Source: Nelumbo lutea (taxonomy: Eukaryota; Streptophyta; Magnoliopsida; Proteales; Nelumbonaceae). Taken from it: a stretch of 64,000 nucleotides of DNA. The translations under genes and the position numbers were made by a program. Positions 12,301 to 24,300 of this stretch are shown in pieces. Numbering within the stretch: position 1 is the stretch's first letter; each line of letters begins with the position of its first letter. The DNA lies in contig JAKGHH010000002.1 of assembly GCA_022828595.1 (NCBI GenBank), positions 46,263,897-46,327,896 on the forward strand, given 5' to 3'. A model generated the notes under the pieces. It did no database searches. It was not told the origin of the DNA and was given only the letters and a program-made list of their open reading frames with translations.

Positions 12301-15300
12301 ATAAAAAACTTTTAATCTAAATTTACGATTCGTTTTTATTGGTTTCTTTACTGCCATGGTGAATTGCAGCTTACCACTTTAACATGTTTAAAATTATAGG
12401 GCATTATGGTTGTTATTTATTATTATTATTTGCTTTTAATGAGTCTACCTGAAAAATCATGTTGTATAATCCTGGTGCAAATGGATTAATATAAGGAGAT
12501 GAAAATTCCAAGTTTATCCATTCCCTGGTTAATGGAAGGAACAAAAAAAACTTCATTTTTTTGATCAGCCAAGAAAAACTTTATTTCCAGATTAGTGATA
12601 AATGAGGAAGATAACTCATCCAAAAAGGAGTGCGGAAGAGCTTATTGATTACTTTAAAAATTTATATGGCACAGCCCCACCTCCTAGGGCTCACGTAGAA
12701 AGCTTAGATTGGGGTATGCTAGATTATGATCTTGTGTGGGTTTGGATTCTAACTCATGCATTTTTGCTATGCAAGACTGACCAAAGGCTGATGTAATCTT
12801 ATCAATATGACATCATATGTCATTTCCTGATTAATGAGTGCCTATTAGACTGGTCTTCTGATGCCAGGTTGTCTTTGTTTCCACGTCTGGAAGGTCTTGG
12901 TCATGAATGACTATTTTCATTGGAATGCACTATATCTTTGGATATTTTTCCCTCCAAGGAAGTGATGAATCTTTTAAGTGGTTCATATATGGTCTACTCT
13001 GGGTTATGGTTATATTTCAACCTTGTATTAATATGGTCTTTAGATAATTTAAATTTCTGGTCTTCTTGTTTTTCATCTTAGAATTCATATGGAAATCCGT
13101 GCAAACATCTCAAGTTTCATTACTCCATGTCCTTTTCTTTTAAATTTTAAATTTCTATTTGGCATTGTAGGAAAATCGTGTGCATACATTGAAGAAAGAG
13201 GTAGACCATTGTGTTAGAATGGCAGAATTGATAGAATACAACCTACAAGATGTTGATGCTGCAATATTAGCTGTCCGTGTGTCTCTTGCAAATGGAATGG
13301 ATTGGGAGGATCTTGCTCGTATGGTAAAGGAAGAGAGGAAGTCAGGAAACCCTGTAGCTGGGCTGATTGACAAGCTTAATCTTGAAAGAAATTGCATGAC
13401 ACTACTATTGAGCAACAATCTCGATGAAATGGATGATGATGAAAAGACCCGCCCTGTTGATAAGGTGTTTCCATAAGTTATAAACTCAGATTTCCACACC
13501 CTAGCATCTCCTATATGAATTAGCAAAAAAAAAAAAGGAATTGTTTTTATCATTAAAAAATTATTTTCCTTAATGCAATGGCATTATCTTCATTAGTACA
13601 ACTATACTATTTTTTGCATATACATATAAATGTCTATGCATGTGTTACTTTTGATGTCATGCATCTTCATATCTATGTGTCCATCTGGAAACATGGTTTG
13701 TTGTTCACTATCTGTTTCTTTTACAGGTAGAAGTCGACTTGGCACTTTCAGCACATGCCAATGCTCGAAGGTGGTACGAATTAAAGAAGAAACAAGAGAG
13801 TAAACAGGAGAAAACTGTCACAGCACATGAGAAAGCTTTTAAAGCAGCTGAGAGGAAGACTCGTCTCCAACTTTCACAGGTAGCATACATGGTGAAAGAA
13901 ATTATCTTCCAGAATTTATTTTGTGCTTGCAATTCTTTTTGTCAGTAATGAAATAAGTTTATTAAATCGAGTTAATTTGCAATTACAATTTACAACAGAG
14001 CTGGGAATGAATACCAAGCCACAAACATGTTGCATCAGTGTTTTACAAAACCTTCCAGACCCATATATTATGTGCCTGTATTTAATACACTATATTAAAG
14101 GAGTTTAAAATTCCACATCTAGAGTATAAGATATATTAGCTTGATAATTGATATTCCCATTATAAGCTTTGTCTTCTAAATCTTGCATTCCTGATCTTAT
14201 ACAACACACTTTTCCCTTTCAATGGAAGGCCTGGGCACCGATTCTTATTTGTAAAGTTCTAGCATCTTGTTTATCCATTACCTTTATTTGCAGGAAAAGT
14301 CTGTTGCTGCAATCTCACATATGCGTAAAGTTCACTGGTTTGAGAAATTTAATTGGTTCATCAGCAGTGAAAATTATTTAGTTATCAGTGGACGTGATGC
14401 TCAACAGAATGAGATGATCGTCAAACGTTATATGTCAAAAGGAGATATGTAAGTGGATGCTCTTAAAATGAGGATAAGCTTCCCTCTATTAATGTTTTTT
14501 ATAACTTTTGGTTCTGTAGTTAAAGGTTCTATTATTTTGAAAATGATGGCTATCCATCCCAGCTGGAGCAAAGATGTGTGGTATACCATATTGTTCTCTC
14601 CAAGAATTCTCAGCATGAGGCTTTTTGTTGCTAGGTTCTTCTACATATGTTTGCAAACATAATTGGGATGGTGGCTCTTATCCATTGATTTAAAAGGTGT
14701 GCCTAGGTACATAGGCGAGGCACATTTTCAAAAGGTGCACGCTTTTTCAAAACTTGTGCATTTTGCTCTTTTTTAAGCCTAGTGGCTAGGCCAAGGGATT
14801 CACCCCTGGACTCCAAACCATGCCCCCCTTCCCTTGAGGCAAGTCCAAACAAGTCTATGTTAAGGTCTTAAATTTTTAATCCTTACAGAAAATGATTTTA
14901 TAATTTTAATTGTCTTTTAAAAATATCTTTTATTTGGATGAATAAACGAACAACATTAGCAAGTAGGGGGTTTTTGGAGCTCCAGCCTCCTATTTTCTTA
15001 TGTTGTTCATTTATTAATCCTAATAAAGATATTTTTAAAAGAAAACAAAAAATTTTAAAATATCTTTTTAAGGATTAAGAAGTTATGACCTCAACATAGA
15101 TTTGTTTGGGTTTGCCTGAAGGGGCTTGGTACAAAGGTGGCTCGTAGAATCCAGAGCACGAAATGTTTAACATCACATCAACTACTTAAAGTAGTGCAAT
15201 TGGGAAAAAATAAAGTGGAGAATCCCTATGCTCTACTCCTTCCCCTTTGTTGTTCCCAGTTAAAGAAGTATGGTCAAGGCCAATTCCACCTAAAATTGCT

Positions 15301-18300
15301 GGTTTTTGTTGGGAAGTGTATCATGGTAAAATTAATACTGTGGACAATGTACAAAAAAAGAGACCTTATTCATGCTTGTCCCCCAAGTGGTGCATTTTAT
15401 GTAAAGTGGAGAATGAGGACTGTTATCACCTGATTTCTTGTTCTTTTACAGTAAATATTTGGAATTGGGTTTTTATGTTGTTTGGGTACAGGTGGTACCT
15501 GCCTCCTGAAGTAAATCTGCTTTTTGATCCGCCTTTTTTTGGTTGGCCAACAAAGAGAGGGAAAGTAATGTGGAAATGTATTAGGGCTGCCCTCTTATGG
15601 ACCATTTGGGAGGAAAGAAATGCTAGAATTTTCTAGGAGAGAAGCATTGCTGAAATAAAGGATTGTATATTGACAAGGGCAATCATTTGGCTAAAAACTA
15701 CTGATCTCTTTGCGGATTACTCTAGTGATGACCTTCGATGGAGTTGGGCAGCTGTGGCCTCCACTAATGGAGGGGGCTCTAGGGTAGTTGTGTGTTGGCT
15801 GAAGAAAAACAAAGTTTGGAAATACCAGACATATCTTGAGGAGAATATGATATCTAGCCAGGGAATTGAGAGCCACTTTTTCATGTATTTGAAGTTCGGT
15901 TAATGGTTTTCTCAATCTAATGGCTTAAGTGCTAAACAAACAATGTTCAGCTTGTTTTCTTTTGTTGAGGAATTGTCTGATGACTGTAATAAGGGAAAGG
16001 ATAGCAGAAGCTAGTTTATGGTTAGGGGGTGCTTGGCACTTCGCTGCAAGTAATTTATTCTTTATTTCATAATTAACAAATATTTAGCAAAAGCTAAAAT
16101 CTTGATATGTGTACTCATGTGAGAAGGGACAATGCTTTAGCTACTAATAAAGTTAGGATCTAGATTCCAAAATCAAACCCAAATGTGCAACCAAATTTAT
16201 GAGCCTCTAGATAGGTCCAAAGTCAAGCCTATATCCAAGGCAAACCATAGCCAAACCCAAGCTTAAGCCCACAATACACATATTCCAGCCTAAAACCATG
16301 ATCACATCCAAATCTAAGCACATGACTCGTACCAAAAACCTAAATCCATGACCCATTTTTACCAGCCCATAAATCTTGAAAACATGAACAGACAATTGAA
16401 TGCATCTTGTGTCCCTTCAGAGGTAGCTTTTCTGGTACGGACAGCTGCATTAGATAAATGCCTTGCAGGCACAAAACTTCAAAGAAGGGACATGGCTGTG
16501 GACAGGGTTAATTGTGATCAAAGAAGGCATATTTTCCAGTCACTATAGAGTATAGACAACTTCCTTCATAACTGGAAGTTGAGAGGACTAAATAAGAGAG
16601 AAAAGGCAGTGTGGGAGATGATTCCATTTGCACTTTGTGGACAATTTGAGGTGAGGGAAATGGAAAATCTTGAAAACAAAATTAATTCAGATAAGATTAC
16701 TGACAAACAGGTGATGGATATTCTGTGTTCATCGGTGGCTAATGCACAAGTCTTTTTAAGGGAGTTAAAAAAATAAAGGTTATTACTCAATTATGGCCCC
16801 AGCCCCCAGCTATCTGGAGTCTTGTGAGGGGTAGGGGAGTACCTTACAACATTTTTTAATTGAAAACATAATAGTGAACAGACCATTTTTTTAATATAAT
16901 ATATGTTAGTAGATTTGCAATGCATAGTGCCTTAGTGTACATAAAAGTCAATGCAATCTCTTTTTGCTGCTTATATACTTGTTCAAAAAAAAGAACAGAA
17001 AACACAAAAAATAATGAATGCATCTCATATTAACTTTTAAGGTGGTGTTTCTTAAAGTTAAAGGCATGAAAAGTTAATAAGTTAATGGCATTTTTGGATT
17101 GGTAACTTGAAAAGTATTTCATTGATAAAGGAAATGGTATAGACTATAGAGACTATTTGTGGAATGTGTCATTATACATTTTATTTATAGTCAAGCTGTT
17201 ATGGAGCCAGCCCATTGCTACTCCCCCGTGTCTACCTAAAATAGCTCAATTAAGCTTTTTATTACATCTAAAGGATAGTTTCCCCATGATCGCCACTCTT
17301 GATTTACTCCATGAGCTAAAGAATCCATAAGAGAGTAGGCCAGACTGAGAGACCCATGTATCAGATGATTCAGCTTACAATGAAAGAAGGAAGTATAGAA
17401 CCTTCCTGTTGGACAAAGATAAGGAGGCTGAAGCGAAACTGGAGACTAAAGCACTAGAAGAGGAAGATGAAATCAGCCTAGATGAAACTCAAGAAACTGG
17501 AAACAGATGGATTTGGAAACGGTTGTCAACAAAGAAGTGAAAGTAAGTAAAATTCTGGGTTTATTTTTTCTCGGAAGGGAGGAATTTGCAGAAAAGCTTT
17601 TAAAGAGTTTGAAGGAGAACCTTGTAGAAAAAACAGCATGGAAGAAGCTTTGGTAAACTCGGCCCAAGGGGGGGTTCACAAGAAAGCTGGTAGAAAATAA
17701 AGAAGCATCAAGGGGTTTGGAAATTAAAGAGACTGCCTGTGAAGACCCTGGAGAGGAGGTGGTAGCTCAAACGTTTGAGAAAAACTTGGTGTTCGAATTA
17801 GAGAAATTAAATGAGCATAAGGAGGATTTAGGATCCAAAGAGCATATGCCTAATGCAGTAAGGAGGTCTAGAAACAAGAAGCAATTACGAACTGTTCAAG
17901 TCTCAACAGTTTTGAGCAGATTGAAGTTGGGACTTTTGGGGAAAGGCACTAGCAAGAAAATTAAGAAAGAAAACAGAAATTATAGTACATCGATTAAGGA
18001 AGGGAGTATTAAAAGGTTTGTTTAGGGATAAGATGGTTTTGGGAAGTCCTTTTGGGTGAGATGGTTGGATGTGGTTGATTGGGGTCTATGTTCTTTTTGG
18101 AGCATTGTCTTTATTTTCTCTCTTTAGTTGAAGGTTTTTGTGTTTCTTTAGTTGATGGGTGATGGATTTTGTTCGGAACAATGTTTTAAACGCAAAGGGT
18201 GACACAAGATGCTCCACTACCTAGAGGCAGAAACCTCCCGAACACAAGGAGGTGTAAGCCTCATTAAGAGGAGGGGGGAGGGGGAAGAAGTAGAAGGAGG

Positions 18301-21300
18301 ATCTCATTTTTCTTTATTTTTAATAAGAATCTTTTATATTAAGAAAAGATCACCCCAATCGGACATCAAATTGCAAAGTTATGGCCACTGGTAGTTTCTA
18401 TTCATATTTAGTATGCAACCTGTGACTTGGTCACCAGATTGAATGGATCAACAGTCCAACTGCCCGAGTTAGATAGTTTTTGACTTGGTCAACAATTTTG
18501 ACCAATTTCTGGGTTTAACTAGAACTGGACCCAGAATCATGGCCATGTGACAGCTCGAATGGTGCAACTAGTCGGATTAAACTAGAATTGGACCCAGAAT
18601 CATGGCCATGTGACAGAATAGAAGTCCCAAAATACACATCATACCTAATATACTTGAGAAACTGAAGAAGAAAAATATGAATTGCCTTCCAAAGTGTTGC
18701 CAATGTGGCCCAACAAGATACACTAGCATCCCAACCACTCTAAACAACCATAGATACTTGCCACCACTTCACTCCACAAACTTCTACTTTCCAACGGCCA
18801 CCACCACAGCCATTTTCCTAATAGTGTTGCATTGTTTTGTACCACATTTCCTAATCCTAAACCCCCCTTCCTCTTTACTTTTGCACACAATCTCCCTCTT
18901 AATTAAATGGTTCTTCTTGCTTTCCCTCAGCTCCCAAAGAAAATCTCTCATAAGTTTCTCTAATTTGTTGACTTCTCTAGAAGGGATCCTAAACATAGAG
19001 ATAAAGTAGGTAGGCAAATTGGCAAGAGTAGCCCTAATCAGTGTGATACACCCTCCCAATACGATATAATTCTTTTTTTTTCTTTCCAAGAAGCTAAACT
19101 CTTCTTAAACTTTTCTACCACTGGGTTCAAAAACCTACTCTCCCTAGGGTTGGCTCCTAACGAAAGGCCCATGTACTTCAAAGGCCAAATAGAGATAGAA
19201 CACCTAAGACAACCGCAATAGCCTTAACTTCCCTATTCTCCATACTAACACCTATTATGCAACTTTTGCCCAAGTTAATAAAGCCTTTCAAACCTTCTTA
19301 TTAATTCTTTTAGATTCCTTAACTTTCTAACCTCAACCCCTTCACAAGAAATAATTATATCATCTACAAACTGAAAGTGGGTAATTGAAAAATCATTTCT
19401 TCCCAATATCCAACCTCTAATCAAGTCCTCCCTATCGGCATTCAACAAACAGGATCATCCTACTAAACAAATAGTTTACTAAGTGAATAGAAATGGACAA
19501 AGGGGATCACCCTACCTAACACCCATAGAAGCTAGTAAGAAGTCCTTCACTACTCCATTCACCAAAACAGAACAATGGCAAGAACTAATGCAACCAAACA
19601 CCCAATTACACCATCTTTCCCCAAAGCTGTAGTTTCTTAACACCTATAATAAAAGCTTCCTGTCCACCAAATCTTAGGCTTTTTGAAGCTCCAATTTAAC
19701 ACACAAGGTCCTTTTGCCTAGATCTTCCATGCTCCTCTACACATTCATTAGTAATCAGAATCTGTTATATTATTTGTCTTCCATGTATAAAGCCCCTTGG
19801 GTTTGACTAATGAGAGAAGGGAGGACCCCTTTAATCCTCAAAGAAATGACTTCAACTAAAAATTTATAAATACTACTCACCAAGTTGATCGATCAAAAGC
19901 CCTTCAAGTGACTAGCAACTAAGGCCAAGAAAGTGGCATTAACTCTTGGGCTGACTATGATTATCTAGAAACTCCTTAAAAACATTGCACAACTCATCCT
20001 TCAATACTTCTGGTAGTCTTGATAGAAAGCCATTGTGAAACCATCTGGACCCGAGGCCTTGGACATCCATTAGAAAAATTGTCGTGTATTTTCCTCAGAA
20101 TTTCTTTCCAACCAGCCTGCTTTTTCATAACCCAAACTTGGTCATTCCAAACCTTCTACCCACAACTTGTGATTCAATGGCCTTCTGTAAATGGATTTGA
20201 AGTGATCCACAAGATCGTAAAAATCTTCTCTTGGGTAGAGATCACTTCCCCATCAATCTCTAGCTTGGCCACAATTTTTTCTCCTCCATTTTTTTTTTAT
20301 GAACGAATGGTATTTTATTAAATAGAGATAGAAATAGTACAAGCATGAAGCACCCTAAGAGGAAGCATGAGGTGTAATCTCCCCTTAAAGGTGGTTCCAA
20401 ACCCAACTCTTTTCAGATTACAGTGGCAAAATAGCCGATAACAGAGAATCCCTTGAAGCCCCTTGTTTAGCTAAAGAATCTACCAAAGCATTTGCCAATC
20501 TACTAACCCACTAAAAGCTAACTAACATGGTTCTCGTAAGCCATTTGACTTTTTTGATGATGTCCCTATATCCCCAAACAACAGTTTCTGGGTCCGACAT
20601 CCATCCCACCATCACCTTAGAGTCTCCTTCAACTATCAAATTAGTCACTCCAAGTTGGTTGGAAATCTGCAGTCCTTGTACCACAATTAATATCTCGGCC
20701 CTTGTAGAGTCTCCATAACCCACTGGACCTGAGAATAAGGACAGAATGTTGGCATCCTTATTCCTCAAGATCCCTCCTATACTTGAAGGTCCTAGATTGC
20801 CTTGGCTGCTCCCATCAAGGTTCAACTTTACAACTCCTTCCAAAGGGGGTAACCAACTTGCTTGTGTTCTATTTTTCTTGGATGACAATTGCATATGCAT
20901 TATATAAATGGAACTGCCAAATGTTTCTAGGCTATAATTTTTGATATCAAATGTAAACTTCTTATCAATAAAATTGTTTTGGAAATTTGTGCTATAAAAA
21001 GAAAAGAGAAGAGAAAGATGTGTTTAATTCATTATGATTTTTTTTGCTTATATAACTGATTTTGAACGTGAAACAGATATGTCCATGCAGAACTCCATGG
21101 AGCTTCGAGTACTGTGATCAAGAACCACAAACCAGAACATCCAGTACCTCCTCTTACTCTAAACCAAGCAGGATGTTTCACTGTAAGTTAGCCGTTTGGT
21201 TTTTTGGTTTGGTGGTGTATCTGAGGGGGTTATTAAGGTAATTAGGTATATGCAATTTGTTTTGACTTGAATGTTTTCCATTTGTAGGTTTGCCACAGCC

Positions 21301-24300
21301 AGGCATGGGATTCGAAGATTGTAACAAGTGCTTGGTGGGTCTATCCCCATCAAGTGAGTAAAACTGCTCCTACAGGAGAATATCTTACAGTAGGAAGTTT
21401 CATGATTCGTGGGAAAAAGAACTTTCTTCCCCCACACCCTCTTATTATGGGTTTTGGGTTATTATTTCGCTTGGATGAAAGCTCATTGGGATCACATTTA
21501 AATGAGAGGAGGATAAGAGGTGAAGAGGAAGGGGGAAATGACATGGAAGAAGGTATGCCTCTTGAAGAAAATTCTGATCCTGAATCTGAAAAGGATGTTG
21601 CTGGTGAAGAAATGACAGATACAAAAAAAGAATTGAGTGACCTTTCAGATTTAACATTAGATCATTCTAAGATGAAACTTGATGGCTTGTCTAGAGATCC
21701 CATTGAAGGCGTGACTACTGAGCTGAATGGCATTGAAAATGAGAATGTATCTGACACCACAGGAAAAAGTTCACCTTCTATCTCACCCCAACTTGAAGAT
21801 CTCATTGATAGAGCTCTTGGGCTTGGATCTTCTAACTTCTTGAGTAAAGATTATGAGCTCAATTGTTCCAATGCAAACTTGGTGGAGGATAGCCATTGTG
21901 AAGAAGGAAAACAAGCAGCAAGAGATAGGCCATATATCTCAAAAGCTGAAAGACGAAAGCTCAAGAAAGGCCAGAAAAGCAGCTCTAATGATGCAGCTGT
22001 TGAGAATGAAAGAGAAGAGTACAAAGAAAATAGGATTTCAGGCAGTCATGCAGATGAAAGTTCTCAGAAGGTAAAGCAGTCTGGTGGAAAGATCAGCCGT
22101 GGCCAGAAGAGCAAACTCAAGAAGATTAAGGAAAAGTATGCAGAACAAGATGAGGAAGAACGTAAAATTCGTATGGCTTTACTAGCTGTGAGTAACTTCA
22201 TTTCATTTTTATTCTATCTGGATCATTGAGTAAATAATTTTCAGGGTCAGTAAGAGTATTTCTTGTATATTTTTCTTCTTTCAGTGAATATGTTTACCAT
22301 TTATTTTTAAATATTATTATGTATGTGCTCCTACCACTTTATGTGGTATTGATTGGTTTACATGCTTTTTACTAACATCAATATGACAATTTTCAGTCTG
22401 CTGGGAAAGTACTGAAAAATGAAAAGGAGCCAGAAGATGGACTTGTAGAAACTGACAAAGGAAAGAAATCAGTTTCTGGTATGTAAAACGAAAGACATCC
22501 ATTTACAGTTATCAATGTACAATTGTGGTAGAAACATTACAAGGATGGTGGAATTGTTTATGAAAGTTTAACAATTGGAAATCAACAACAATAATGGCAA
22601 TGGTAATGAATGTCTCTGTGGTCACTCAGGGCTAAATGGCTGACAACTCCTTGAAACATTGGAAATTATTAACCCTTCTATGTTGTAATTTGACTGTGAA
22701 AATATGAATTATCCCCAAAGAGGCATCATACACTTCCTGTCTCACCATTTGATTCCTGATCTTGTACAAATGTAACTTCATTCCTTTCTCTATTGAGATT
22801 TTTTCCTTGTTTTGGCTTTTCTTACATGTAAAGGAGGGCGTCACTATCATTCATAGCTTATCACTAAGTAGGGATGATCATGGGATGGGCTGGGCCGATT
22901 CTTCTTAGTGCATTTGCATTTTTGTGGGCTCTTTCTTACTCAAACCAAAGAAAATGAGTTTGAACTTTCATGTTCAAAACATAGGTTGGCTGAAAATTTT
23001 CATTTACCTTATCAGTAACGAAGAGAGGTATTATTAATAATAAGTAAATTGTAAACAAATATCCACAAATGATTGGAAATCAAATTACATGACAGTAAAC
23101 AGACTATGACTAAAGCAATAAAAATAAGTATTAGAAACAAAGAAAAACCAGCTCCATACTGAGCCCCTGCCCTAGTGAATGGTGAACCCTATACTAACCT
23201 GTGAACTCCCTTTTCAAGAGAATCAGCAAGGTAATTGGCTGTTCTGTGGATCCATCTAAAGGAATTCTTTATTTTTTTCATCGAAATGAATTCTTCATTC
23301 TAAATGCTAGGGCCATTTGAATTAGCTGAAGTTTGGATTGTGACTTGTAAGCGATACGAGTGAGTTTGGAAAAAGTGAACCAAGTTAAAATGCATAACCT
23401 TAAGAGGTACCACCGGGATTGGACCAGCTGTTATTTGTTGATATCTGCTGCTAATACATCTGGACTGAAATCTGAAGTGCAGTTCTTGATGTTCAACTTT
23501 CCCAGAATAAATAGTCAGGACAACTTTTTCGAGAATAAGTTCTCTATTGATCTAGTGAACTTTTTGATGGTTTAGACCAATGTTAAAGGAACCATATATT
23601 TCATGAAGAAAAGCTTTTCCTTCTGTGTTACATAGATACTAGTTATTACAAAATGTTGTCCTGTATCTGACAGAGCATACACCAAATTGACATGGGGCTT
23701 AAGATTTTTTGAGGGTCTTTCAAGGTGGGATCTCCTTCATAAACCTGATTATTCCTCCTAGCCATCTCTACTGTCTGCTAACTAGAGGGTTTAGATGGGT
23801 AATTTGATAAAGAATCAACTCCTGTTAAAGGGCATGTTTTTCAACCTTTTGCCTAATAGAATGGCAGTTATCAGCTTTTTAATTACAATAGTTTTGAATG
23901 TAACTGTTTTTATTGAACTATGCTGAATTTTATCCTGCATTTATATTTTCTCTTCTGCACATTAATTTTCATTATAATTTTTAATTGCAACTATTTCTGA
24001 CAACTACTGTTTTTCTTCCTTCAACTTAGCAGGTCTAGATGATGCTCTGAAGATATGTTATAAATGTAAAAAGGCGGGTCACTTATCTCGGGACTGCCCA
24101 GAACATCCAGATGACACTAACCACTCAAAGGCAGTTATCCATAAGAAAATGAATGGAGGGGGTCCTGAAGATATTCCAGATGTATTGTTGGATGACACAG
24201 CTACCAACACGGACAGGATCACTATAGAGGAAGATGACATTCATGAGATTGGTGAAGAAGAGAAGGGAAAGTTAAACGATGCTGATTATTTAACTGGGAT

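Larger units (their letters stand above)
14449..21076 (+). other. Intron 8 (6.6 kb) with hairpin repeat and LINE remnants
   Basis: Consensus donor gtaagt and acceptor aaacag. Contents: hairpin repeat 14690-15215, LINE 3' part (15215-16090, plus), unrecognised ORFs 16348-16776, LINE ORF1-like piece 17395-18025, LINE RT remnant 18660-20285 (minus), LINE RNase H remnant 20289-20910 (minus). Confidence 0.88.

Noticed and set aside
21354..21360. gtgagt as a splice donor ending exon 10 early
   Set aside because: The frame continues [15 protein letters not shown], which is conserved in the family, so the exon runs to 22187.
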